Source: Mycobacterium sp. GA-1199 (lineage in GTDB: Bacteria > Actinomycetota > Actinomycetes > Mycobacteriales > Mycobacteriaceae). Taken from it: DNA of 64,000 bases. The DNA is taken from NCBI RefSeq assembly GCF_001500045.1, contig NZ_LQIX01000045.1:186001-250000 (forward strand). The letters run 5' to 3'. Within the stretch, counting starts at the first letter, position 1; each line of letters opens with the position of its first letter. The translations under genes and the position numbers were made by a program. The notes under the pieces are model-generated. The model did not search any database and had not been told where the DNA came from. It was given only the letters and a program-made list of their open reading frames with translations. This document shows positions 23,907 to 32,896 of this stretch, piece after piece.

Positions 23907-26567
23907 GTGACCGCCAGCCCCCGCTCCTCTGCCGAAGCCCTGCCCAAGTCCTGGGACCCGGCCGCGGTGGAGAGCGACCTCTACGACGGCTGGGTCAAGG
24001 CCGGCTACTTCACCGCCGACGCCACCAGCAGCAAGCCCGCCTACTCGATTGTGCTGCCCCCGCCGAACGTCACCGGCAATCTGCACATGGGCCACGCGCT
24101 GGACCACACGCTGATGGATGCGCTGACCCGCCGCAAGCGGATGCAGGGCTTCGAGGTGTTGTGGTTGCCGGGCATGGATCATGCCGGCATCGCCACCCAG
24201 TCGGTGGTCGAAAAGCAACTCGCGGTCGACGGCAAGACCAAAGAGGACTTCGGCCGGGAGCTGTTCATCGACAAGGTCTGGGATTGGAAGCGGCAATCCG
24301 GCGGCACCATCGGCGCGCAGATGCGCCGCCTCGGTGACGGCGTCGATTGGAGCCGCGAGCGGTTCACCATGGACGAGGGTCTGTCGCGTGCGGTGCGCAC
24401 GATCTTCAAGCGACTCTTCGACGCGGGTCTGATCTACCAGGCCGAGCGACTGGTCAACTGGTCGCCGGTGCTTGAGACCGCGATCTCTGATCTCGAGGTC
24501 AAATACGAGGACATCGAGGGCGAGTTGGTGTCGTTCCGGTACGGCTCACTCGACGACGACGAACCGCACATCGTCGTGGCCACCACCCGTGTGGAGACGA
24601 TGCTGGGCGACACGGCGATCGCGGTGCACCCCGACGACGAGCGCTACCGCGATCTGGTCGGAAAGACGCTGCCGCACCCGTTCATCGACCGCGACATCGT
24701 GATCGTCGCCGACGACCACGTCGACCCCGAATTCGGCACGGGAGCCGTCAAGGTGACTCCCGCTCACGACCCGAACGACTTCGAGATCGGCCTGCGCCAC
24801 CAGCTACCGATGCCGTCCATCATGGACACCAAGGGCCGAATCGCCGGCACGGGAACCGAATTCGATGGCCAGGACCGCTTCGAGGCCCGGGTCAAGGTCC
24901 GCGAGGCGCTGGCTTCGCAAGGCCGCATCGTCGCAGAGAAGCGGCCGTACGTGCACAGCGTCGGGCACTCCGAACGAAGCGGTGAGCCGATCGAGCCCAG
25001 GCTGTCGCTGCAGTGGTGGGTCAAGGTCGAGGCGTTGGCCAAGGCCGCCGGTGACGCGGTTCGTGACGGCGACACCGTCATTCACCCGCCCAGCCTCGAG
25101 CCGCGGTGGTTCGCGTGGGTGGACAACATGCACGACTGGTGCATCTCGCGCCAGCTGTGGTGGGGCCACCGCATCCCGATCTGGCACGGTCCCGGCGGGG
25201 AGACCGTCTGCGTCGGGCCCGACGAGACGCCGCCCGAGGGCTGGGAGCAGGACCCCGACGTGCTCGACACGTGGTTCAGTTCGGCGTTGTGGCCGTTCTC
25301 CACCATGGGCTGGCCGGACCGCACGCCCGACCTCGCCAAGTTCTATCCGACGACCGTGCTGGTCACCGGCTACGACATCCTGTTCTTCTGGGTGGCGCGG
25401 ATGATGATGTTCGGCACGTTTGTCGCCGACGACCCCGCGATCACCGGAGACGGAGATGCGAAGAAGTCACGTCCGCAGGTTCCTTTTGAAAACGTCTTCC
25501 TGCACGGGCTGATTCGCGACGAGCACGGCCGCAAGATGAGCAAGTCGCGCGGTAACGGGATCGACCCGCTGGACTGGGTGGAGATGTTCGGCGCCGACGC
25601 GTTGCGGTTCACGCTGGCCCGCGGGGCGAGCCCCGGCGGTGACCTGTCCATCGGCGAGGATCACGCCCGAGCCTCACGCAACTTCGCCACGAAGCTGTTC
25701 AACGCCACCCGGTTCGCGTTGATGAACGGCGCCGCGCCCGCTCCGCTGCCGGACACCGCCGAGCTGACCGACGCCGACCGGTGGATCCTTGGTCGCGTGG
25801 AACAGGTTCGCGCGGAAGTGGATTCGGCGTTCGACGCCTACGAGTTCAGCCGCGCGTGCGAGTCGCTCTACCACTTCGCCTGGGACGAGTTCTGCGACTG
25901 GTACGTCGAGCTGGCCAAAGTGCAGCTCGCCGAGGGGATCACGCACACGACGGCCGTGCTGGCCGCGGTGCTCGACACGCTTCTGAAGCTGTTGCATCCG
26001 GTGATGCCGTTCGTCACCGAGGTGTTGTGGAAGACGTTGACCGGGGGCGAGTCGTTGGTGATCGCCGACTGGCCCACGCCATCGGGTTTCGCACTCGATC
26101 CTATTGCGGCGCAACGGGTCGCGGATATGCAGAGGCTGATCACCGAAGTGCGTCGCTTCCGCAGCGATCAGGGACTCAACGACCGGCAGAAGGTGCCTGC
26201 GCGGTTGTCGGACATCGCCGGCGCGGACCTGCAGGCGCAGGTGCCCGCCGTGCGCTCACTGGCCTGGCTGACCACCGACGGCGACGGATTCGCCCCGACC
26301 GCGGCCATCGAGGTGCGGCTCTCACGCGGCACCGTGACCGTCGAGGTCGACACCTCGGGCACCGTGGATATCGCCGCCGAGCGGCGTCGGCTGGAGAAGG
26401 ACCTCGCCGCGGCGCAGAAGGAACTGGCCGGCACGACGGGCAAACTCGGAAACGAGGCGTTTCTGGCGAAGGCACCCGCGGACGTCGTCGACAAGATCCG
26501 TGGGCGCCAGCAGATCGCCCAGGAGGAAGTCGACCGCATCACCGCGAGGTTGGCCGCGCTGCGATGA
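23907..26567 (+). CDS. valS: Valyl-tRNA synthetase
   Basis: The 886-residue class I synthetase has the HIGH-type motif HMGH (residues 60-63), the editing CP1 domain in the middle (about 195-340), KMSKS near residue 543, an anticodon-binding helical domain and a C-terminal coiled coil (AAERRRLEKDLAAAQKELAG) that clamps the tRNA. It charges tRNA-Val and clears mischarged Thr. GTG 23907 sits six bases behind the -10 box. The stop overlaps folC by four bases, so the two are translationally coupled. Confidence 0.98.
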   Translation: MTASPRSSAEALPKSWDPAAVESDLYDGWVKAGYFTADATSSKPAYSIVLPPPNVTGNLHMGHALDHTLMDALTRRKRMQGFEVLWLPGMDHAGIATQSVVEKQLAVDGKTKEDFGRELFIDKVWDWKRQSGGTIGAQMRRLGDGVDWSRERFTMDEGLSRAVRTIFKRLFDAGLIYQAERLVNWSPVLETAISDLEVKYEDIEGELVSFRYGSLDDDEPHIVVATTRVETMLGDTAIAVHPDDERYRDLVGKTLPHPFIDRDIVIVADDHVDPEFGTGAVKVTPAHDPNDFEIGLRHQLPMPSIMDTKGRIAGTGTEFDGQDRFEARVKVREALASQGRIVAEKRPYVHSVGHSERSGEPIEPRLSLQWWVKVEALAKAAGDAVRDGDTVIHPPSLEPRWFAWVDNMHDWCISRQLWWGHRIPIWHGPGGETVCVGPDETPPEGWEQDPDVLDTWFSSALWPFSTMGWPDRTPDLAKFYPTTVLVTGYDILFFWVARMMMFGTFVADDPAITGDGDAKKSRPQVPFENVFLHGLIRDEHGRKMSKSRGNGIDPLDWVEMFGADALRFTLARGASPGGDLSIGEDHARASRNFATKLFNATRFALMNGAAPAPLPDTAELTDADRWILGRVEQVRAEVDSAFDAYEFSRACESLYHFAWDEFCDWYVELAKVQLAEGITHTTAVLAAVLDTLLKLLHPVMPFVTEVLWKTLTGGESLVIADWPTPSGFALDPIAAQRVADMQRLITEVRRFRSDQGLNDRQKVPARLSDIAGADLQAQVPAVRSLAWLTTDGDGFAPTAAIEVRLSRGTVTVEVDTSGTVDIAAERRRLEKDLAAAQKELAGTTGKLGNEAFLAKAPADVVDKIRGRQQIAQEEVDRITARLAALR

Positions 26568-28009
26568 CCGACCCGGACGACCGGCCACCTCCGGAATCCG
26601 AGCCGTCACCGGACGAGATCGCGGCGCTCCTGCAGGTCGAGCACCTACTTGACCAACGTTGGCCCGAAACGAAACTCGAACCCAGCACCACGCGCATCTC
26701 GGCGCTGTTGGAACTGCTCGGTTCACCGCAGCGCGGTTACCCGTCGATCCACATCGCGGGCACCAACGGCAAGACGTCGGTCGCGCGGATGGTCGATGCG
26801 CTGTTGACCGCGCTGCACCGGCGCACCGGCCGCACCACCAGCCCGCACCTGCAGTCGGCCGTCGAGCGCATCTCGATCGACGGCAAGCCGATCAGCCCCG
26901 CGGCCTACGTCGCTACCTATCGCGAGATCGAGCCGTTCGTGCACCTGGTCGACCAGCAGTCCGAGGCCGGCGTTCTCGGAAAGGCCGGCCCCGCCATGAG
27001 CAAGTTCGAGGTGGTGACCGCGATGGCGTTCGCCGCCTTCGCCGATGCGCCGATCGACGTCGCCGTGGTGGAGGTCGGCCTCGGTGGTCGCTGGGACGCC
27101 ACCAACGTGGTGAACGCACCCGTCACGGTGATCACCCCGATCGGGTTGGACCACGCCGAGTACCTGGGCGACACCCTCGCCGAGATCGCCGCGGAGAAGG
27201 CCGGCATCATCGGCAAACAGGAAGACGACCTGGTGCCGACCGATACGGTCGCGATCATCGGCAGGCAGGCGCCCGAGGCGATGGAAGCGCTGCTGGCCCA
27301 CGCCGTGCGCGCCGACGCCGCGGTCGCGCGTGAGGACTCGGAGTTCGCGGTGCTCGGCAGGCAGGTCGCCGTGGGCGGGCAGTTGCTCGAACTGCAGGGG
27401 CTCGGTGGCCTCTACTCGGAGATCTTCCTGCCGCTGCACGGAGAACACCAGGCGCACAACGCCGCGCTGGCGCTGGCGGCCGTCGAGGCGTTCTTCGGCG
27501 CGGGGGCGCAGCGCCAGCTGGACATCGACGCGGTGCGGGCGGGCTTCGCCGCGGTGACGAGTCCCGGCCGCCTGGAGAGAATGCGCAGCGCGCCAACGGT
27601 TTTCATCGACGCCGCGCACAACCCGGCGGGGGCCGCGGCGTTGGCGCAGGCGCTGCTGGAGGAGTTCGACTTCCGCGTTCTGGTCGGCGTCGTCTCGGTC
27701 ATGGGCGACAAGGATGTCGACGGCATCCTGGCCGCCTTGGAACCGGTGTTCGACCAGGTGGTCGTCACCCACAACGGATCACCGCGCGCGCTCGACGTGG
27801 AGGCGTTGGCGCTGCTGGCCGAGCAGAGATTCGGCCCCGAACGGGTGGTCACCGCGGCGACACTGCCCGACGCGATCGAGACCGCCACCGCGATCGTCGA
27901 GGAGTCGGCGATCGAGGGTGAAGTGATGGGCGGCGCCGGCATCGTGATCACCGGCTCGGTCGTCACCGCGGGAGCGGCACGCACGCTGTTCGGAAAGGAT
28001 CCGCAATGA
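26564..28009 (+). CDS. folC: Bifunctional folylpolyglutamate synthase / dihydrofolate synthase
   Basis: ATG 26564 overlaps the valS TGA; the longer open frame upstream is antisense-like noise. The 481-residue Mur-ligase-family enzyme has the P-loop IHIAGTNGKTSVARM (about residues 56-70), the AAEKAGIIG Mg-loop region and the C-terminal DAAHNPAGAAAL motif. It adds glutamate to dihydropteroate and extends folate tails. The valS-folC linkage is common in actinobacteria. Confidence 0.96.
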   Translation: MTDPDDRPPPESEPSPDEIAALLQVEHLLDQRWPETKLEPSTTRISALLELLGSPQRGYPSIHIAGTNGKTSVARMVDALLTALHRRTGRTTSPHLQSAVERISIDGKPISPAAYVATYREIEPFVHLVDQQSEAGVLGKAGPAMSKFEVVTAMAFAAFADAPIDVAVVEVGLGGRWDATNVVNAPVTVITPIGLDHAEYLGDTLAEIAAEKAGIIGKQEDDLVPTDTVAIIGRQAPEAMEALLAHAVRADAAVAREDSEFAVLGRQVAVGGQLLELQGLGGLYSEIFLPLHGEHQAHNAALALAAVEAFFGAGAQRQLDIDAVRAGFAAVTSPGRLERMRSAPTVFIDAAHNPAGAAALAQALLEEFDFRVLVGVVSVMGDKDVDGILAALEPVFDQVVVTHNGSPRALDVEALALLAEQRFGPERVVTAATLPDAIETATAIVEESAIEGEVMGGAGIVITGSVVTAGAARTLFGKDPQ

Positions 28010-28401
28010 CCGAGCCCGCGCCCGGGCAGCAGCCCGATCCCTGGAAGAGCTTCCGCGGGGTGATGGCCGGCACGCTGATCCTCGAAGCCATCGTCGTGCT
28101 GCTGGCACTGCCGGTGGTGGCCAACATCGGCGGCGGGCTGACCGCGGCCAGCGGCGGCTTCCTGATCGGGATGGCGGTGGTCCTGGTGCTGTTGGCCGGT
28201 GTGCAGGGCAGACCGTGGGCGATCTGGGTGAACGTGGGCCTGCAGGTCGTGTTGATCGCGGGCGTCGTCCTCGACGGGGCGATCGCGTTCGTCGGGGTGA
28301 TCTTCCTGGTGGTGTGGCTGCTCATCGCCTATCTGCGCGCCGAGGTGCTGCGCCGCCAGAAGCGGGGTCTTCTGCCTGGTCAACAGCGTCCGCCGGAGTA
28401 G
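28006..28401 (+). CDS. DUF4233 membrane protein
   Basis: The 131-residue protein has four predicted transmembrane helices (about residues 17-38, 42-62, 68-85 and 88-110) and charged, arginine-rich ends. It starts within the folC stop (ATGA) and precedes ndk, the position of Rv2446c in M. tuberculosis and of DUF4233 proteins in general. No motif suggests an activity. The function is unknown. Confidence 0.85.
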   Translation: MTEPAPGQQPDPWKSFRGVMAGTLILEAIVVLLALPVVANIGGGLTAASGGFLIGMAVVLVLLAGVQGRPWAIWVNVGLQVVLIAGVVLDGAIAFVGVIFLVVWLLIAYLRAEVLRRQKRGLLPGQQRPPE

Positions 28402-28415
28402 TCGATCCCGGCGGC

Positions 28416-28421
28416 TATTCT
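28416..28421 (+). promoter_or_regulatory. -10 box of ndk, leaderless
   Basis: TATTCT ends seven bases before GTG 28429. It gives ndk its own leaderless start behind the folC-DUF4233 unit. Confidence 0.55.
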
Positions 28422-28428
28422 GTCGGCC

Positions 28429-28848
28429 GTGACTGAGCCGATTGAACGGACCCTCGTGTTGGTCAAGCCCGACGGCGTCAAGCGGCGTCTTGTCGGTGAG
28501 ATTCTCTCCCGGGTCGAACGCAAAGGGCTGGCGATCGCCGAGCTGAAGCTGGTGACCGTCAGCGACGAGCTGGCCCGCAGGCATTACGCCGAGCACGAGG
28601 GCAAGCCGTTCTTCGATTCCCTGCTCGCGTTCATCACATCGGGCCCGGTCGTGGCGGCGGTCGTGGAAGGTCCACGGGCAATCGCGGCGTTCCGCCAGAT
28701 CGCCGGCGGAACCGACCCCGTCGAGAAGGCCGCCCCGGGCACCATCCGCGGTGACCTGGCCCTGATCACCCAGGACAACCTCGTCCACGGCTCGGATTCC
28801 GCGGAGTCCGCCGCGCGCGAGATCGATCTCTGGTTCCCCAGCAAGTAA
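28429..28848 (+). CDS. ndk: Nucleoside diphosphate kinase
   Basis: The 139-residue enzyme starts at GTG 28429 (ERTLVLVKPDGVKR) and has the active-site signature NLVHGSDSAESA with the phosphorylated His (about residue 120). It moves the gamma phosphate between nucleoside triphosphates and diphosphates to balance NTP pools. Length and motifs are standard; it lacks only a few residues of the C-terminal extension seen in longer homologues. Confidence 0.97.
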   Translation: MTEPIERTLVLVKPDGVKRRLVGEILSRVERKGLAIAELKLVTVSDELARRHYAEHEGKPFFDSLLAFITSGPVVAAVVEGPRAIAAFRQIAGGTDPVEKAAPGTIRGDLALITQDNLVHGSDSAESAAREIDLWFPSK

Positions 28849-29155
28849 GGGGTTTCCTGACCTGTCTCGCCCAGCCTGGTCGGGCGGGGCGTCGTGATGT
28901 GGGATACTCGACTCGGGTGACCGGCCGCCAACGGGGACCGGACACCCGAATGAAGACTTAGACGTGCGCGACCATCGCCACGCGTGATGCGGCGCCGACC
29001 GTCCAGCCATCATTCAGACCGGCACCGGGATGGCCCCCAGTGGGCCCCTCGGAGCGAGACCACAACAAGCTCGGGCGAACTTCACCCGGGTCCATAGCGG
29101 AAGCCCTCGCGTGGCCGCGTCAAACATGACGCGCCCGGGGGCTTAAGGAGACTAC
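28849..29155 (+). other. rne promoter and 5' leader region
   Basis: The 307 bp between ndk and rne contain no credible frame. GATACT at 28903-28908, after TGTGG, is a candidate extended -10; it would leave about 245 nt of leader before the rne GTG. A GGCTTAAGGAG ribosome site closes the region. RNase E genes are often autoregulated through long leaders; whether this one is cannot be judged from sequence alone. Confidence 0.45.
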
Positions 29156-32044
29156 GTGGCCGAAGATGCCCCAACCGAAGACCTATCTGAAGACACGCGA
29201 GAAGCGGAGGACTCTCAGCCCGAATCGTTGAGGGTCGATTCGCTCGCCCAGGTGCTGGGCACCACCAGCGAGCGGGTTCTTCAGGCGCTGACCGAGCTGG
29301 ACGGCCGCCCTCGCACCGCCGAATCCACGGTCGCGCAGGACGAGGCGCAGCGCGTGCGCGAGGCGCTCGCCGACGGTGCGGACACAGCGCAGACGCCCGA
29401 AGCCGCGGATGCCGCCGGCGAACCGACGGGCGCCCCCCAATCCGCAGATGCCGCCGAACCGAGCAACGGAGACGAGCCGGAGTCCCGGCTGATTCTGGAG
29501 ACCCCCGAGGAGGCGCCGCAGCGCGCCGAGTACATGCCGTTGTTCGTCGCGCCGCAGCCGGTCCGATTCGACGACGACGCCGACGACGATGATGACGACA
29601 ACGACGACGACGGCGACGACGGCCCGGACGGCGAGGACGACCAGTCCGAGCGTCCCTCCGGTCGCCGTCGCCGCCGCGGGAGCCGTGGCCAGGGCCGCGG
29701 CCGCGGTGAGCAGAACGGTGATGACGCCGACGGTGGCGGCGACGCCAGTCCAGGCGGTTCTCAGGGCGGCGACCAGGACGGCGACGAGTCGGACGACTCC
29801 GACGAGGACAACGGCGACGACGAGAACACCGGCACCGATGGCGCCACCCGCCGTCGCCGCCGCCGCCGTCGTCGCAAATCGGGTTCGGGTGACGACAGCG
29901 ACGCGGCCTCGCCGGACGACCCGCCCAACACCGTCGTGCACGAGCGCGAACCGCGGAAGTCGACCAGGAACGACAAGTCCGGCAGCGGTGACGGCGAGAT
30001 CCAGGGCATCAGCGGGTCGACCCGGCTGGAGGCCAAACGGCAACGCAGGCGCGACGGCCGAGACGCCGGCAGGCGCCGCCCGCCCATCCTGAGTGAGGCC
30101 GAATTCCTGGCCAGGCGCGAGGCCGTCGAACGGATGATGGTCGTGCGCGACAAGGTCCGCACCGAACCTCCGCACGAGGGCGCCCGCTACACCCAGATCG
30201 CGGTGCTCGAGGACGGCGTCGTCGTCGAGCACTTCGTGACCTCGGCGGCGTCTGCCTCCCTGGTCGGCAACATCTACCTCGGCATCGTGCAGAACGTGCT
30301 GCCCTCGATGGAGGCGGCCTTCGTCGACATCGGCCGCGGGCGCAACGGTGTCCTCTACGCCGGCGAGGTCAACTGGGAAGCCGCCGGACTCGGCGGCGCA
30401 TCGCGCAAGATCGAACAGGCGCTCAAGCCGGGCGACTACGTCGTCGTCCAGGTCAGCAAGGACCCCGTCGGGCACAAGGGCGCCCGGTTGACGACGCAGG
30501 TGTCGTTGGCGGGCCGGTACCTGGTCTACGTGCCCGGCGCCTCGTCGACCGGCATCAGCCGCAAACTGCCCGACACGGAGCGGCAGCGTCTCAAGGAGAT
30601 CCTGCGTGAGGTCGTGCCGCCCGACGCCGGGGTGATCATCCGCACCGCGTCAGAGGGCGTCAAAGAAGAAGACATCCGCAACGACGTCGAACGCCTCGCC
30701 AAACGCTGGTCCGAGATCGAGGCCAAGGCCGCCGACATCACCGCCAAGAAGGCCGGTGCGGCAGTCGCGCTGTACGAAGAACCCGATGTGTTGGTCAAGG
30801 TGATCCGCGACCTGTTCAACGAGGACTTCACGGGGTTGACGGTCTCCGGTGACGACGCCTGGAAGACCATCAACGACTATGTGAATTCGGTTGCGCCCGA
30901 ACTTCTTCCGCGGTTGACGAAGTACGAGCCTGCGTCCCCCGACGGTCCCGACGTGTTCGCGGTGCACCGCATCGACGAGCAGCTGACCAAGGCGATGGAC
31001 CGCAAGGTGTGGCTACCGTCGGGCGGCACGCTCGTCATCGACCGGACCGAGGCCATGACCGTCGTCGACGTCAACACCGGCAAGTTCACCGGGTCGGGCG
31101 GCAACCTCGAGCAGACCGTCACCCGCAACAACCTCGAGGCGGCCGAGGAGATCGTGCGTCAGCTCAGGCTGCGCGACATCGGCGGCATCGTGGTGATCGA
31201 CTTCATCGACATGGTGCTCGAGTCCAACCGCGACCTGGTGTTGCGGCGGCTGACCGAGGCGCTGGCCCGCGACCGGACCCGCCATCAGGTCTCCGAGGTG
31301 ACGTCGCTGGGCCTGGTCCAGTTGACGCGCAAACGGCTCGGCACCGGTCTGGTGGAGGCGTTCTCGACGCCGTGTACACACTGCGCCGGGCGGGGGATCG
31401 TGTTGCACGGTGACCCGGTCGACTCGACGTCGAGCGGCGGGCGCAAGTCCGACACCGGCGGCCGGCGCGGTAAACGCGGCAAGCGCGGTGGCAAGTCCGA
31501 CGACGTCGCCGTGGCCAAGGTCCCGCCGCATCCCGCGGGTGAGCACCCGATGTTCAAGGCGATGGCGGCCGCCAACGGTCGCCATGACGCAGACGACGAT
31601 GAAGCCGGCGACGACGAATCCCGCGAGCAGAAGCCGCAGGAGGTCGCCGAGACCGATTCCGAGGCCATTTCGGGGGCCATCCGGACCGCGGTGATCGAGT
31701 CGGGCGAGGACGATATCGAAGACCTCGAGGACGAGGATTTCGACGAGGCCGACCCCGATGAGGACGACGAGTCCGACGAGGATTCCGATGAGGACGAGGA
31801 CGAGGACGAGATCGACCTCGATTCCGACGACGACGAAGACGACATCGACGACGACATCGAGGTCATCGGCGCCGACGACTCCGACGACTCCGATGAGGAC
31901 TCTGACGATGACGAGGATGCAGACGAGGACGACGAGTCCGATGACTACGACACCAGGAGCGGCGCATCCGCGGCCGTCTCAGGAGGGCGGCACCGGCGCC
32001 GCGCGGCCGCACGACCCGCGGGTCCACCGCGACGGGAGGGCTGA
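29156..32044 (+). CDS. rne: Ribonuclease E/G family endoribonuclease
   Basis: GTG 29156 follows AAGGAG. The 962-residue protein has a long N-terminal disordered region with acidic (DDDADDDDDD-type) and arginine (RRRRRRR) runs to about residue 330. The catalytic half follows: S1 domain (GNIYLGIVQNVLPSMEAAFV), RNase H and 5'-sensor regions, the DNase I-like domain with VIDRTEAMTVVDVNTGK and IVVIDFIDM carrying the metal-binding Asp residues, and the zinc-link CTHCAGRG. A very acidic C-terminal tail closes it. It initiates mRNA decay and rRNA processing. The catalytic core in the middle with arms on both sides is the actinobacterial layout. Confidence 0.96.
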   Translation: MAEDAPTEDLSEDTREAEDSQPESLRVDSLAQVLGTTSERVLQALTELDGRPRTAESTVAQDEAQRVREALADGADTAQTPEAADAAGEPTGAPQSADAAEPSNGDEPESRLILETPEEAPQRAEYMPLFVAPQPVRFDDDADDDDDDNDDDGDDGPDGEDDQSERPSGRRRRRGSRGQGRGRGEQNGDDADGGGDASPGGSQGGDQDGDESDDSDEDNGDDENTGTDGATRRRRRRRRRKSGSGDDSDAASPDDPPNTVVHEREPRKSTRNDKSGSGDGEIQGISGSTRLEAKRQRRRDGRDAGRRRPPILSEAEFLARREAVERMMVVRDKVRTEPPHEGARYTQIAVLEDGVVVEHFVTSAASASLVGNIYLGIVQNVLPSMEAAFVDIGRGRNGVLYAGEVNWEAAGLGGASRKIEQALKPGDYVVVQVSKDPVGHKGARLTTQVSLAGRYLVYVPGASSTGISRKLPDTERQRLKEILREVVPPDAGVIIRTASEGVKEEDIRNDVERLAKRWSEIEAKAADITAKKAGAAVALYEEPDVLVKVIRDLFNEDFTGLTVSGDDAWKTINDYVNSVAPELLPRLTKYEPASPDGPDVFAVHRIDEQLTKAMDRKVWLPSGGTLVIDRTEAMTVVDVNTGKFTGSGGNLEQTVTRNNLEAAEEIVRQLRLRDIGGIVVIDFIDMVLESNRDLVLRRLTEALARDRTRHQVSEVTSLGLVQLTRKRLGTGLVEAFSTPCTHCAGRGIVLHGDPVDSTSSGGRKSDTGGRRGKRGKRGGKSDDVAVAKVPPHPAGEHPMFKAMAAANGRHDADDDEAGDDESREQKPQEVAETDSEAISGAIRTAVIESGEDDIEDLEDEDFDEADPDEDDESDEDSDEDEDEDEIDLDSDDDEDDIDDDIEVIGADDSDDSDEDSDDDEDADEDDESDDYDTRSGASAAVSGGRHRRRAAARPAGPPRREG

Positions 32045-32084
32045 GCTGGTGGCCGGGCGCCGACGAGCCGTGACCTGCGGTGAT

Positions 32085-32114
32085 TTGACCCTCGTGCGGC
32101 GGCTCAAGTAGCCT
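32085..32114 (+). promoter_or_regulatory. Promoter of the rplU-rpmA-obg-proB unit
   Basis: TTGACC at 32085-32090 and TAGCCT at 32109-32114, 18 bp apart, match housekeeping promoter hexamers. Transcription would start near 32121, giving rplU a leader of about 105 nt. Confidence 0.65.
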
Positions 32115-32225
32115 TGAGCAGTTGTCGCCAGGCTGGACCATGCGAGTCGGCGGCAGTCGCAAACCCAGACCAGCGCAGCGGGAAATCGCGCGCGTCCAGT
32201 GAACGACGTAGGAGTAGTAAGCACG

Positions 32226-32537
32226 ATGGCCACGTACGCAATCGTCAAGACCGGCGGCAAGCAGTACAAGGTCGCCGTCGGCGACGTGGTGAAGGTCGAG
32301 AAGCTCGAGTCCGAGCCCGGCGCCAGCGTCTCGTTGCCCGTGGCCCTCGTCGTCGACGGGTCGAAGGTGACTTCCGACGCCAAGTCGCTGGAGAAGGTCG
32401 CCGTCACCGGTGAGATCCTCGAGCACACCAAGGGCCCGAAGATCCGCATCCACAAGTTCAAGAACAAGACCGGCTACCACAAGCGGCAGGGTCACCGTCA
32501 GCAGCTGACCGTCCTCAAGGTCACCGGGATCAAGTAG
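32226..32537 (+). CDS. rplU: 50S ribosomal protein L21
   Basis: The 103-residue product (MATYAIVKTGGKQYKV) has the full L21 fold signature and the closing KNKTGYHKRQGHRQ basic segment that contacts 23S rRNA. TAGGAG lies ten bases before the ATG. The L21-L27-Obg order is conserved across bacteria. Confidence 0.98.
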   Translation: MATYAIVKTGGKQYKVAVGDVVKVEKLESEPGASVSLPVALVVDGSKVTSDAKSLEKVAVTGEILEHTKGPKIRIHKFKNKTGYHKRQGHRQQLTVLKVTGIK

Positions 32538-32548
32538 AGGAACCAGAC

Positions 32549-32815
32549 ATGGCACACAAGAAGGGCGCTTCCAGCTCGCGTAACGGTCGCGACTCCGCCG
32601 CACAGCGGCTCGGGGTCAAGCGGTTCGGCGGCCAGATCGTCAAGGCCGGCGAAATCCTGGTGCGGCAGCGCGGTACTCATTTCCATCCCGGCACCAACGT
32701 CGGCCGCGGCGGTGACGACACCCTGTTCGCCACCGCCCCCGGTGCCGTCGAGTTCGGCTCCAAGCGCGGCCGCAAAACCGTCAGCGTCGTTCGACCGGCG
32801 CCGCAGGAGGCCTGA
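32549..32815 (+). CDS. rpmA: 50S ribosomal protein L27
   Basis: The 88-residue product begins MAHKKGASSSRNGRDS, without the cleavable N-terminal extension of Firmicutes, and holds the GTHFHPGTNVGRG signature. L27 reaches into the peptidyl-transferase centre. It is 11 bases behind rplU, with GAGG before the start. Confidence 0.98.
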   Translation: MAHKKGASSSRNGRDSAAQRLGVKRFGGQIVKAGEILVRQRGTHFHPGTNVGRGGDDTLFATAPGAVEFGSKRGRKTVSVVRPAPQEA

Positions 32816-32896
32816 CTTCCTGCCGCGAATGTGATGCTGCTGCGACTTCCCGGCTGAAGCTGGCAGTAGCTCACACGTCACGGAAAGGAAGGACCG

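Noticed and set aside
29183..30475. 430-codon antisense frame opposite the rne N-terminal region
   Set aside because: It is the complement of repeated acidic and arginine codons and gives valine/alanine runs. No protein features beyond that.
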